Part shown: positions 27,801-36,981 of the stretch, one piece after another
How the letters are laid out: each line of letters starts with the position of its first letter
Numbering within the stretch: the first letter of the stretch is position 1
From: JANNNF01 sp963772935
Lineage (GTDB): Bacteria > Pseudomonadota > Alphaproteobacteria > Rhodobacterales > Rhodobacteraceae
Length of the DNA stretch: 64,000 nt
Direction of reading: 5' to 3'
Assembly: GCA_963772935.1 (NCBI GenBank)
Contig: CAVYZK010000009.1
Coordinates: 248,001 to 312,000 of the forward strand
Notes under the pieces: model-generated
Database searches by the model: none
What the model was told of the DNA's origin: nothing
Seen by the model: the letters and a program-made list of their open reading frames with translations, nothing else
Position numbers and translations under genes: made by a program

Positions 27801-30800
27801 CACGCTCGATGGCGGCATTGGTACCGACACGCTGTATGGCGGCATCGGCAACGACAGCCTTCTGGGCGGCGACGGGGCAGACAGCCTGTTCGGTGGCGAC
27901 GGCAACGATATCGTGGCAGGCGACGCGGGCAACGACACCCTTCTGGGCGGTCTTGGCGATGATACGCTGTCGGGTGGCGCGGACGATGACTCGCTTCGCG
28001 GTGAAGACGGCAATGACAGCCTGTCGGGCGATGCGGGCAATGACAGTCTGGATGGCGGTCTTGGCAATGATGCGCTGTACGGCGGCACTGGCAACGACAG
28101 TCTTCTGGGCGCGGAAGGCAATGACAGCCTGTTCGGCGGCGACGGCAGCGACACCCTGTCGGGCGGGGACGGCAACGATGCGTTGTCGGGCGATGCGGGC
28201 AATGACACGCTGGCCGGGGGCCTTGGCGACGACACCCTGTCAGGCGGCGACAATGATGACAGCCTGCGCGGCGACGACGGCAATGACAGCCTGTCCGGCG
28301 ACGCGGGCAACGATTCCATCGACGGCGGTATCGGCAATGACGCCCTGTTTGGCGGCACCGGCAATGATACTCTGATCGGCGGTATCGGCAATGACAGCCT
28401 GTCGGGCGGCGACGGTGCCGACAGCCTGTCGGGCGATGCGGGTAACGACACGCTGGCCGGCGGGCTTGGCGACGACACGCTTGGCGGCGGCGATAATGAC
28501 GACCTGCTGAACGGGGACGATGGCAATGACAGCATCGGTGGCGATGCGGGCAATGACACCCTGTTTGGCGGCATCGGCAATGACGGGCTGTTTGGCGGCA
28601 CCGGCAACGACAGCCTGGATGGCGGCACGGGCAATGACACATTGCTGGGCGGCGACGGCACAGATGTCTTGTCGGGTGGTGACGGCAATGACAGCCTGTC
28701 AGGTGAGGCGGGCAGCGACACGCTGGCCGGGGGGCTTGGCGATGACACGCTGTCAGGCGGTGCCGACAATGACAGCCTGACCGGCGATGATGGCAACGAC
28801 AGCTTGCTGGGTGACGCGGGCAATGACCGTCTTGATGGCGGCATCGGCAACGACGCCTTGTTTGGCGGCGCGGATCAGGACACGCTGCTGGGCGGCACGG
28901 GCAGTGACACGCTTTATGGTGGCACCGGCAATGACAGCCTGCTGGGCGGCGACGGTGCCGACAGCCTGTTTGGCGACGACGGTAATGATGTGCTGTCGGG
29001 CGATCTGGGCAATGACACCCTGTCTGCCGGTCTGGGCGATGACACCGTGTCGGGTGGCGACAACGACGACAGCCTGCTTGGCGATGATGGAAACGACAGC
29101 CTGTCGGGCGATGCGGGCAACGACACGCTGGATGGCGGCACAGGCAATGACACTCTGCTGGGTGGTACGGGCAATGATGTTTTGCTCGGGGCCAATGGCA
29201 ATGACAGCCTGTCCGGCGAGGCTGGCAATGACCTGTTGTTTGGTGGTTTTGGCGACGACACCCTGTCGGGCGGCGACAATGACGACAGCCTGCTTGGCGA
29301 CGACGGCAACGACAGCCTGACCGGCGACGCCGGCAATGACACGCTGGACGGCGGTATCGGCAATGACGCGCTGTTTGGCGGCACTGGCAATGACAGCCTG
29401 CTTGGCGGCACTGGCAACGATCTGCTGTCGGGCGATGCGGGCAATGACACGCTGTCAGGCGGCTTTGGCGATGACAGCCTCTCGGGCGGCGACAATGATG
29501 ACACCCTGCGCGGGGATGAGGGCAATGACAGCCTGACCGGCGACGCAGGCAATGACATGCTGGATGGGGGGCTTGGCAACGACGCCCTCTATGGCGGCAC
29601 CGGCAATGACAGCCTGCTGGGCGGTGACGGGGCCGACAGCCTGTTCGGGGGCGACGGCAATGATACCCTGTCGGGCGATGCGGGCAATGACACGCTGCTT
29701 GGCGGGCTTGGCGACGATATCCTGTCGGGCGGCGACAATGACGACAGTCTGCGCGGCGAGGATGGCAACGACAGCCTGACGGGCGATGCCGGCAACGACA
29801 CGCTGGACGGTGGCATCGGCACCGACTCGCTGTACGGCGGGACAGGGAACGACAGCCTGCTGGGCGGCGACGGGGCCGACAGCCTGTTTGGCGGCGATGG
29901 CAATGATGCGCTGTCGGGCGATCTGGGCAATGACACGCTTTATGGCGGGCTTGGCGACGACACCCTGTCGGGCGGCGACAATGACGATCTGCTGTCCGGC
30001 GATACCGGCAATGACAGCCTGACGGGCGACGCTGGCAACGACACGCTGGATGGTGGTGTAGGCAACGACGCGCTCTATGGCGGGACAGGCAACGACAGCC
30101 TGCTGGGCGGCGACGGCAACGACCTGCTGTCGGGCGACGCGGGCAACGATACGTTGCTGGGCGGAATTGGGGCAGACACCCTGTCGGGTGGCGACAATGA
30201 CGACAATCTTTCTGGCGAGGATGGCAACGACAGCCTGTCGGGCGACGCGGGCAATGATGTGCTGTCTGGCGGCTTGGGCGACGACACCCTGTCGGGCGGC
30301 ACCGGCAACGACAGCCTCTCCGGCGGTGACGGCAATGACACCCTGTTCGGCGATGCGGGCAGCGATACGCTCTACGGCGGCATCGGCAATGACAGCCTCA
30401 GCGGCGGCGATGATGCCGACAGCCTGTTTGGCGGCGATGGCAATGATGTGCTGTCGGGCGATCTGGGCAATGACACGCTGTTCGGCGGGCTTGGCGACGA
30501 TACCTTGTCGGGCGGCGACAATGACGATGTTCTGACCGGGGATGCTGGCAACGACAGCCTTTCGGGCGACTCGGGTAATGACACGCTGGATGGTGGTGCT
30601 GGCAACGACGCCCTTTATGGCGGCACAGGCAACGATAGCCTGCTGGGCGGCGACGGTGCCGACAGCATGTTCGGGGGCGATGGCAATGATGTGCTGTCGG
30701 GCGATCTGGGCAACGATACCCTGTCGGGCGATGCAGGCAATGACACGCTGATCGGGGGCCTCGGCGAAGATACGCTGTCGGGTGGGGCAAATGACGACTC

Positions 30801-32421
30801 GCTGCGCGGCGATGATGGCAACGACAGTCTGTCAGGCGATGCGGGCAATGACACGCTTGACGGCGGCATCGGCAATGACTCGCTCTACGGCGGCGATGGC
30901 AACGACGCCTTGTCGGGTGGTGACGGTAACGATGTGCTGCTTGGCGGTGACGGTGCGGATACCCTTTCGGGCGGCATCGGCGATGATGTCTTGCAGGGCG
31001 ATCTCGGCAATGACGTGCTGGCCGGAGGCACGGGCGATGACACGCTCGCTGGCGGTCTGGGTGACGATAACCTCACCGGCGATGACGGTAACGACAGCCT
31101 GTCGGGCAATGAGGGCAATGACACCCTTGATGGTGGGCTTGGCAATGACACCCTCTTTGGTGGCCTCGGCAACGACAGTTTGTCGGGCGGTGATGGCAAC
31201 GACAGGCTGACGGGCGACGAAGGGAGTGACACCCTGTCGGGCGGCCTTGGCGATGACACCCTTGCAGGCGGCGACGGCAATGACTCGCTGCTCGGCGATG
31301 CGGGGAATGACAGCCTGTCGGGCGACGCGGGCAATGACACGCTGTCGGGCGGTTCGGGCGATGACCGGATGGACGGTGGCGCCGATGACGACCTGCTGCA
31401 AGGCGGTGACGGCAATGACACGATTGCCGGTGATGCCGGGAATGACTCACTCGACGGAGGCATCGGCAACGATGCGCTGTTTGGCGGTACGGGTGATGAC
31501 ACCCTCAACGGCGATGATGGCAACGACAGCCTTTATGGCGGCGACGGCAATGACAGCCTCTTAGGCGGGTCAGGCAACGACTTCATTGATGGCGGGGCTG
31601 GCGTAGATTTCATCAATACCGGTGCCGATGAAGACACCATCGTCGGTGGTATCGGCGATGTGGTTGATGGCGGCGATCAGGGCAATGACTTTGACGTGCT
31701 CGATCTGTCGGCTTGGGGCAAAGATCAAGTCCGCGTCCACCGCGACCCCAACGACCGTGAGAACGGCACTGTCGATTTCTACGACAGCCTCGGCAACTTC
31801 TTGGGCACGATGTCGTTCAACGACATCGAAACCATCGTTCCCTGCTTTACCCCCGGCACCCGGATCGTAACGGATCGTGGTGAAGTGGCGGTCGAGACTC
31901 TGCTGGCGGGCGACCGTGTGCTGACCCGCGACAACGGCTTTCAGCCGCTGCGCTGGGTTGGGCGGCGCGATCTGTCTGTGGCCGATCTGGTGGTCACGGA
32001 TGCGCTGCGCCCGGTTCGGATCGCCGCCGGGTCGATGGGTGCCGAAGGCCCGTCGCGCGACATGCTCGTGTCGCCGCAGCACCGGATGCTGATGGTCGGC
32101 CCGCGCGCCGAGATGCTGTTTGGCGAGGCTGAAGTGCTGGTGGCCGCCGTGCATCTGGTGGGGCAGGCGGGGATCACCCGCGTGATGCCGCAGGGGGTCA
32201 GCTATATTCACCTGCTGTTTGACCAGCATGAGATTGTGCAGTCGGATGGCCTGTGGTCCGAAAGCTTCCAGCCCGCGTCGCGGATGCTGACAGCCATGGA
32301 TCATGCCACTCGCGATGAGGTGATGGCCCTGTTCCCCGAACTTGACGCACAGGGCACGGCGTTTGATGCCGCCCGCCTGACGCTGAAGGCGCATGAGGCA
32401 CGGGTGCTACTGGCGGTGTAA
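24865..32421 (+). CDS. Giant RTX (hemolysin-type calcium-binding) protein with C-terminal Hint domain
   Basis: Predicted extracellular protein of 2518 residues. Residues 6-345 are RTX nonads broken by two copies of a spacer (GVTVNLLTNAASGGDAAGDT and GVTVNLATNAVSGGDAAGDT). Residues about 346-549 form a Ser/Thr-rich non-RTX domain. Residues about 551-2272 are near-continuous nonads, roughly 190 if fully filled, arranged in higher-order units of mostly 8-10 nonads starting at GGLGDDTLSGG. A Hint domain starts at Cys2327 (VPCFTPGTRIVTDRGE) with MLVSPQHRMLM; the tail LTLKAHEARVLLAV matches the upstream RTX protein. The nonads bind calcium and fold on export; Hint domains can self-cleave. The target is unknown. 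Its 3' end overlaps the convergent mobA-like gene by 15 bases. Confidence 0.93.
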   Translation: MAVITGDNNNNTLPGTAATDVITANGGADTVAAGAGHDTIFGGDGADSLSGEADNDSILGEAGSDRLFGGAGNDTLDGGAQADSLFGGDGNDVLIGGSGADALDGGLGIDTASYATSGTGVTVNLLTNAASGGDAAGDTFTSIENLTGSTGNDNLTGNAGDNVLQGLAGNDTLNGGDGNDTVEGGTGSDSLIGGNGTDTLSYASSNAGVTVNLATNAVSGGDAAGDTVSGFENAEGSRLADSLTGSTGDNVLTGRDGNDTLNGGDGNDTLDGGADNDQLFGGNGADSVLGGLGSDTLSGGDGADTLDGGTSADSITGDAGNDSIAGGMGNDTIAGGDGDDNITAGPGTASTTSLDFNWATLGADESTIANSVSQDTGGINVSVTYTNDGLGTQYSVESTDYTYVGAGESFNPTSNAVLGGTGVGDTSTTRVDFAAVAGSSMENAVSNVQFRLNDVDASGTNWTDVITIRAYDAAGNLVPVTFTFAGNDTASGNTITAGATADNVYDAAGSVLVTIAGPITRFEIDYNNLGTSGQVIYISDIHFDAVSRDDDVVDGGTGADTISGGYGNDSITGGTGNDSLSGDDGNDTLIGGDNDDILIGGAGNDSLDAGAGNDQSFGGTGDDTIIFGLGNDTVFGGTGNDVIDDISGTNILGDNVLQGDEGNDTIWAGGGNDALFGGADDDQLYGEDGNDVLSGDAGNDVLDAGAGNDSLLGGTGNDFLFGGTGNDTLLGGDGADQLSGGDGNDSLSGEAGNDTLAGGLGDDTLFGGADNDSLTGDDGNDSLSGGDGNDTLDGGIGNDVLAGDAGNDTLTGGLGDDTLSGGADQDTLFGGDGNDSLLGGDGNDTLDGGIGNDVLAGDAGNDTLTGGLGDDTLSGGADQDTLFGGDGNDSLLGDAGNDSLDGGIGADTLYGGLGNDSVLGGDGADSLFGDAGNDTLSGDAGNDTLSGGLGDDTVLGGDNDDVVRGDDGNDSLTGDAGNDTLDGGIGTDTLYGGIGNDSLLGGDGADSLFGGDGNDIVAGDAGNDTLLGGLGDDTLSGGADDDSLRGEDGNDSLSGDAGNDSLDGGLGNDALYGGTGNDSLLGAEGNDSLFGGDGSDTLSGGDGNDALSGDAGNDTLAGGLGDDTLSGGDNDDSLRGDDGNDSLSGDAGNDSIDGGIGNDALFGGTGNDTLIGGIGNDSLSGGDGADSLSGDAGNDTLAGGLGDDTLGGGDNDDLLNGDDGNDSIGGDAGNDTLFGGIGNDGLFGGTGNDSLDGGTGNDTLLGGDGTDVLSGGDGNDSLSGEAGSDTLAGGLGDDTLSGGADNDSLTGDDGNDSLLGDAGNDRLDGGIGNDALFGGADQDTLLGGTGSDTLYGGTGNDSLLGGDGADSLFGDDGNDVLSGDLGNDTLSAGLGDDTVSGGDNDDSLLGDDGNDSLSGDAGNDTLDGGTGNDTLLGGTGNDVLLGANGNDSLSGEAGNDLLFGGFGDDTLSGGDNDDSLLGDDGNDSLTGDAGNDTLDGGIGNDALFGGTGNDSLLGGTGNDLLSGDAGNDTLSGGFGDDSLSGGDNDDTLRGDEGNDSLTGDAGNDMLDGGLGNDALYGGTGNDSLLGGDGADSLFGGDGNDTLSGDAGNDTLLGGLGDDILSGGDNDDSLRGEDGNDSLTGDAGNDTLDGGIGTDSLYGGTGNDSLLGGDGADSLFGGDGNDALSGDLGNDTLYGGLGDDTLSGGDNDDLLSGDTGNDSLTGDAGNDTLDGGVGNDALYGGTGNDSLLGGDGNDLLSGDAGNDTLLGGIGADTLSGGDNDDNLSGEDGNDSLSGDAGNDVLSGGLGDDTLSGGTGNDSLSGGDGNDTLFGDAGSDTLYGGIGNDSLSGGDDADSLFGGDGNDVLSGDLGNDTLFGGLGDDTLSGGDNDDVLTGDAGNDSLSGDSGNDTLDGGAGNDALYGGTGNDSLLGGDGADSMFGGDGNDVLSGDLGNDTLSGDAGNDTLIGGLGEDTLSGGANDDSLRGDDGNDSLSGDAGNDTLDGGIGNDSLYGGDGNDALSGGDGNDVLLGGDGADTLSGGIGDDVLQGDLGNDVLAGGTGDDTLAGGLGDDNLTGDDGNDSLSGNEGNDTLDGGLGNDTLFGGLGNDSLSGGDGNDRLTGDEGSDTLSGGLGDDTLAGGDGNDSLLGDAGNDSLSGDAGNDTLSGGSGDDRMDGGADDDLLQGGDGNDTIAGDAGNDSLDGGIGNDALFGGTGDDTLNGDDGNDSLYGGDGNDSLLGGSGNDFIDGGAGVDFINTGADEDTIVGGIGDVVDGGDQGNDFDVLDLSAWGKDQVRVHRDPNDRENGTVDFYDSLGNFLGTMSFNDIETIVPCFTPGTRIVTDRGEVAVETLLAGDRVLTRDNGFQPLRWVGRRDLSVADLVVTDALRPVRIAAGSMGAEGPSRDMLVSPQHRMLMVGPRAEMLFGEAEVLVAAVHLVGQAGITRVMPQGVSYIHLLFDQHEIVQSDGLWSESFQPASRMLTAMDHATRDEVMALFPELDAQGTAFDAARLTLKAHEARVLLAV
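27217..27540 (+). repeat. 162-bp tandem duplication inside the giant RTX gene
   Basis: Copy 1 (27217-27378) and copy 2 (27379-27540) each encode six nonads (NDTLDGGIGNDVLAGDAGND and following to DQDTLFGGDGNDSLL) and differ at only a few bases, mostly synonymous. This is recent relative to the other, more diverged units, and shows the array grows by in-frame duplication. Confidence 0.85.
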
Positions 32422-33000
32422 GGCGCGCCAGGCGGCCCAGTCCTCGGGCGTGTCAAGATCGGTGGTGGCGTGTTGGCCGGGCAGGGGCAGCAGCCGGGTG
32501 CGGCTGCGGTAGTGCTGCAAAACAGCACGCGCGCCCGCGTCGCCGGTGAGGGTGGCAAGGGCGGGTTTGGCCCAAGCCGGAAACCCCACGGGGTGGCCGG
32601 GGGTGCCGTCTTGCGCTGTCGCCCGCAGGATCAGGTCAGGGGTGGTGCGCCAGTCTTGCAGGAAATGGGTCAGATCAGCGCCGGTAATCTCGGGCAGGTC
32701 GGCCAGCAGCAGCAGCAGGGGGGCTTCGGCGGTCAGGGCAGCAAGGCCCGCGATCAGGCTGGCGGCCATGCCATCGCCGGGATGTGGAACCGTGATCTGG
32801 CGCAGCGGCAAACCCTGCACCGCCGCACTGCGCGCCGGGCGATCGGGGGGCAGGGCAATGGTCACGGGTGCCCCCGTCGCAAGGGCGGCAATCGCAATGC
32901 GGGTCAGTTGTGGCTGGCCGTCGATCTGCTCCAGCAGTTTGTCGCCCCCCCGCATGCGGGATGAGGCACCAGCGGCGAGGATCAGGATTTCGGGCTGCAT
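32407..33000 (-). CDS. MobA/MocA-like nucleotidyltransferase
   Basis: NTP transferase of 197 residues. It begins ILILAAGASSRMRGGDKLLEQI, the nucleotide-binding motif of MobA-like/MocA cytidylyl- or guanylyltransferases, and has LLLLLADLPEITGADL (metal-binding Asp) and TPGHPVGFP. The likely role is molybdenum cofactor dinucleotide formation for a molybdoenzyme such as a xanthine dehydrogenase-type protein; no such enzyme is in the window, so this is inferred from family only. Its 3' end overlaps the RTX gene end by 15 bases. Confidence 0.85.
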   Translation of the reverse strand: MQPEILILAAGASSRMRGGDKLLEQIDGQPQLTRIAIAALATGAPVTIALPPDRPARSAAVQGLPLRQITVPHPGDGMAASLIAGLAALTAEAPLLLLLADLPEITGADLTHFLQDWRTTPDLILRATAQDGTPGHPVGFPAWAKPALATLTGDAGARAVLQHYRSRTRLLPLPGQHATTDLDTPEDWAAWRALHRQ

Positions 33001-33021
33001 TTCGTTTGGTTAGCAAGGAAA

Positions 33022-33042
33022 AGGGGGGCTGTCTGCCCCCCT
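33022..33042. terminator. G/C hairpin between mobA-like gene and dehydrogenase gene
   Basis: Arms agggggg and cccccct with a 7-nt loop, then on the plus strand a GAGGATATTTTT tail like family B elements. No clear T-run on the minus strand, so termination of the dehydrogenase transcript is only possible. Confidence 0.45.
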
Positions 33043-33092
33043 CGTCGCTTCGCTCCTCACCCCCCGAGGATATTTTTCGACAGAAAATGACG

Positions 33093-35511
33093 TCAGCCGC
33101 GCATCCGTGAGCCGTCTGCATCAAACAGCGGCGCAAGGTGCACGCGGGCGGGGCGGCGTTGGCCGAGGATTTCGATTTCCACCGCGAGGCCGTCTTGCAC
33201 CCGGTCGGCAGGCAGGAAGCCTTGCGCGACAGACTTGCCCGTGAAGTGCGAATAGCCGCCCGAGGTGCAGAAACCGACCACCGCGCCGTCCAGCCAGATC
33301 GGTTCCCACGCCACCACATCGGCGTCGTCGGCATCGACGATGAAGGACACCAGCTTGCGCTTTGGCCCGCTGGCCTTTTCCGCCATGGCCGCAGCCTTGC
33401 CGATCCAGTCACTGGGTTTGTTCCAGCGGATGAAGCGGTCCAGCCCGGTTTCGCAGGGCGTGTAATCCGGGCTGAATTCGCGGCCCCAGGACCCGAACCA
33501 TTTGTCCAGACGAAGGCTCATCATCGCGCGCATGCCGAAGGGGCGCAGGCCAAGGTCGGTGCCGGCTGCATTCAGCGTATCCCACAACTGGCGCACCGAC
33601 ATGTGGTCGCAGTAGATTTCATAGCCCAGATCAGCAGTATAGCTGACGCGCTGCACGATGCAGTTGGCCATGCCGATGGTCATGCGCTTGCACATCCATG
33701 AACTTGAACGCCTCGGCCGACACATCGCTGCGGGTGACGCGGGACAGCAATTCGCGGGCATTTGGCCCAGCAATCTGGAACCCTGACCGCGCGTCCGAGA
33801 TGTTTTCGACCGACACGCCCGGTTCCATGTTCTGCTCGAACCAGCGGCCATGCCAGCCTTGCGCGCCGTAGCTGGCGGTGACCTGAAACTCGGTCTCGCT
33901 CAGGCAGGACACGGTGAAATCGCCGATGATCTTGCCGGAATGCGCCAGCATCGGGGTCAGCGACAGCCGCCCCGGTTTCGGGATCAGCCCGGCCATGATG
34001 CGGTCCAGCCAGGCGCGGGCATTTGGCCCGGTGACCCGGTATTTGCCGAAGTTCTGCACCTCGTTGATGCCGACGCCTTCCCGCACCGCCATCACCTCTT
34101 GACGGGTGGCCTCCCACGCGTTGGACCGTTTGAAGGTCGGCTCCTCATACCGCGGCTCGCCGGGCAGGGCGTGGTAGTTCACCACCTCCAGCCCATATTG
34201 CGCGCCCCAGACGGCGTTCATCTTGTCGAACACCTCGTACATTGGCGTCGTGCGGAAGGGGCGGGCAGCGGGGCGTTCCTCGTTCGGATAGCTGACCGAA
34301 AAGCGCATCTGATAGTTTTCGATCACCTTGGGCACGGTGTAGCCCGGCGTCGTCCAGGTGCCAAAACGGCTGACGTCAAAGCCGCGCGGGTCGCGTTCGA
34401 CCTCGCCTTCGATCATCCATTGGGCCAAGGCCAGACCCATGCCGCCACCCTGGCTGAACCCGGCCATGACCGCGCAGGCCGACCAGTAGTTCTTCAACCC
34501 CTGCACCGGGCCGATCAGCGGGTTGCCATCGGGGGCAAAGGTGAACGGGCCGTGGATCACCCGCTTTACGCCCGCGCGTTCCAAGGCAGGGAAGCGTTTG
34601 TAGGCGAATTCGACCGAATCCGCGATCTTGTCGAACTGTTCCTGAAACAGCTCCTGCCCGAAATTCCACGGCGTGCCGTCCAGCGACCAGCCTTCGCAGG
34701 GCTTTTCATAAAAACCGATGCAGAAGCCCCGGCCTTCCTGCCGCAGGTAGGATTCGCCGCCCGGGTCCATCACATGCGGGAATTCGCGGCCGCCCCGGGC
34801 GACGATTTCGGGGATGTCATCCGTCACAAGGTACTGGTGCGCCATCGGCAGCAGCGGCAGATAAACCCCCGCCATCGCCCCCACTTCGCGCGCCCAAAGC
34901 CCGCCTGCGTTCACCAGATGCTGGCAATAGATGGTGCCCTTTTCAGTCACAACCTCCCAGCCCTCGGCGGTCGGGTTGGTTTCCAGCACCCGGTTGTGCA
35001 GCACGATTTCCGCGCCGCCCATTTTCGCCGCTTTGGCATAGGCGTGGGTGGTGCCGTAAGGGTCGAGGTGGCCATCCAGCGGGTCATAGAGCGCGCCGAT
35101 GATGCCCTTGGTGTTGACCATGCCGTCGGTCATTTTTTCGACCTCGGCGGGCGACAGGATTTCCGTGTCCAGCCCCATATAGCGATGCTTGGCGCGTTCG
35201 GCCTTGAGCATGTCGAACCGTTCGGCATTGTCGGCCAGCGTGATGCCGCCCACATGGTGCAGCCCGCAGGACATGCCGGTGATGGCCTCCAGCTCTTTGT
35301 ACAGGCGGATGGTATAGCCTTGCAGCGCCGCCATGTTGGTGTCGCCGTTCAGGGTGTGAAATCCGCCCGCCGCGTGCCAGGTCGAGCCAGAGGTCAGTTC
35401 CGACCGTTCGATCAGCATCACATCCGACCAGCCCAGCTTGGTCAGATGGTACAGAACCGAACAGCCGACGACACCGCCGCCGATCACGACCACGCGGGTA
35501 TGGGTTTTCAT
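33093..35511 (-). pseudogene. Dimethylglycine/sarcosine dehydrogenase-like flavoprotein (FAD oxidoreductase + GcvT domains), frame interrupted
   Basis: Oxidative N-demethylase of about 805 residues after repair. The N-terminal FAD domain has VVVIGGGVVGCSVLYHLTKL and GSTWHAAGG, whose His is the covalent FAD site in DMGDH-type enzymes. The C-terminal half is a folate-binding GcvT-like domain (TPMLAHSGKIIGDF, LGYEIYCDHMSVRQLWDTL, MSLRLDKWFGSWGREFSPDY). Frames change at about 33688, where removing one A (plus-strand tt) gives FKFMDVQRMTIGMANC. ATG 35511 follows aaggga. It lies downstream of the liv-type operon, suggesting uptake and oxidation of a methylated amine or amino acid; substrate not proven. 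Confidence 0.87.
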
Positions 35512-35607
35512 GGGGGAAGCTCCCTTAAAGGTTTGAGGCAGTTTTGCCGCCCATACCTCCAAGGGTCATGCCGGTCTGCGACAAATAATGTCGCGAACGC
35601 GGTGCAA

Positions 35608-35660
35608 CATCTTTGTGGAAATGTCCCACGCGGGGACGGGGGTGTGAAACAACCCCCACT
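35608..35660 (-). repeat. Family B 3' element after livM
   Basis: Read on the minus strand: gggggttgtttcacaccccc hairpin, then GTGGGACATTTCCACAAAGATG-like tail, clearly related to the elements at 42972 and 54329. Lies between the livM stop and the dehydrogenase start, in the direction of transcription. Confidence 0.65.
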
Positions 35661-35679
35661 TCTCCCTCAAATGCAGCCT

Positions 35680-36981
35680 CTACTTTTCAGGGATAAGCCC
35701 GCGCGGGCTGAACCGCAGCACCAGCAGCAGGATCACGCCCAACGTCAGCAGCCGCATATGCTGCGCGGAATCGATCAGGTGCAGCTTCAAGGGCCCATCA
35801 GGAATACCCGACACGATCATGCCCATGGCGGCAGGCCCCACGCTTTCCACGATCAGCCACAGCCAGCCAATCAGCAGCCCGCCCAGAACCGTACCCCAAT
35901 TGTTGCCCGACCCGCCGACGATGACCATCACCCAGATCAGGAAGGTAAAGCGCAGCGGGTTATAGGTGCCGGGCGTCAACTGCCCGTCCATCGAGGTCAT
36001 CATGGCACCGGCAAAGCCGATGACGGCAGACCCGATGATGAAGACATGCAGATGGCGGCGGGTCACGTCCTTGCCCATGGCGGCGGCGGACACCTCATTA
36101 TCCCGGATGGCGCGCATCATGCGGCCCCAAGGGCTGTTCAAGGCGCGCTCCGACGCCCAGATCACCGCAAACAGCACAAGGCCGAACAGCGCGATATACA
36201 TCAGCTTGACGATGATGGTCGATGTGTTGGCGGGATCAAGACCGTATTTGGCCACGAAGTCGATGAAACCCACGTCTTTCTGCATCTCGACTTCATAAGG
36301 GATCGGCCAAGGGCGGGGCAGGCCAAGGGTGTTCTTGACCCCGCGCGCCAGCCAGTCTTCGTTGCGGATCACGGCCACCACGATCTCGGCAATGCCAAGG
36401 GTGGCAATTGCCAGATAATCGGACCGCAGGCCAAGGGCGGTCTTGCCGATGGCCCAGGCCGCGGCGGCGGCCAGCAACCCACCCACAGGCCATGCCAGCA
36501 AGGACGGCAAGCCGAGGCCCCCGATGTTGCCTGCGGCTTGCGGGTTCACGGCCTCAACCGCCATCACAGCCGGGTCGAACACGGCGCGGTACAGGAAAAA
36601 CCCGCCGATCAGAAGGGCGGCAAGGATCAGGTTGGTGCGCCGCCCCGGCTTCATCCGGTTATAGGCAAAGATCGCGGCGGCGATCGACGCAGCCCCGATG
36701 AACAGCCCCAGCAGAATGCCAGACCCGCCCGCCGCCCAGTTTTCGGCGTTGGGTTTGGCCGACACCAGCACCACCCCCAAGCCCCCAAGGGCGGTAAAGC
36801 CCATCACCCCGGTGGAAAACAGCCCGGCATAGCCCCACTGCATGTTCACCCCCATGGCGGCAATGGTGGCGATCAGGGCAGTGTTCAGAATGGCAAGCGA
36901 CAGGTTCCAGCTTTGGAAATAGCCGGTCGCCAGATACAGCACTGCCACCCCGCCAAACAGCATCAGATTGCGCGTGTTCAT
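35680..36981 (-). CDS. livM: Branched-chain amino acid-type ABC transporter permease LivM
   Basis: Inner-membrane permease of 433 residues with about ten hydrophobic segments, including MLFGGVAVLYLATGYF and MGVNMQWGYAGLFSTGVMGF near the start. The coupling region EIVVAVIRNEDWLARGVKNT and the loop RALNSPWGRMMRAIRDNEVSA are LivM hallmarks. The ATG overlaps the livH stop by 4 bases. An expanded middle (IAAAIFAYNRMKPGRRTNLI) makes it longer than usual. It is the last transport gene of the operon, followed by the dehydrogenase gene. Confidence 0.93.
   Translation of the reverse strand: MNTRNLMLFGGVAVLYLATGYFQSWNLSLAILNTALIATIAAMGVNMQWGYAGLFSTGVMGFTALGGLGVVLVSAKPNAENWAAGGSGILLGLFIGAASIAAAIFAYNRMKPGRRTNLILAALLIGGFFLYRAVFDPAVMAVEAVNPQAAGNIGGLGLPSLLAWPVGGLLAAAAAWAIGKTALGLRSDYLAIATLGIAEIVVAVIRNEDWLARGVKNTLGLPRPWPIPYEVEMQKDVGFIDFVAKYGLDPANTSTIIVKLMYIALFGLVLFAVIWASERALNSPWGRMMRAIRDNEVSAAAMGKDVTRRHLHVFIIGSAVIGFAGAMMTSMDGQLTPGTYNPLRFTFLIWVMVIVGGSGNNWGTVLGGLLIGWLWLIVESVGPAAMGMIVSGIPDGPLKLHLIDSAQHMRLLTLGVILLLVLRFSPRGLIPEK

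Noticed and set aside
26789..28642. Open frame of 617 codons on the minus strand in the giant RTX gene
   Set aside because: Cys/His/Arg-rich periodic translation is the shadow of the nonad repeat.
26515..31680. Regular 27-bp periodicity that could suggest a CRISPR-like array
   Set aside because: The period is a protein nonad repeat in one continuous reading frame, with no spacers and no cas genes.
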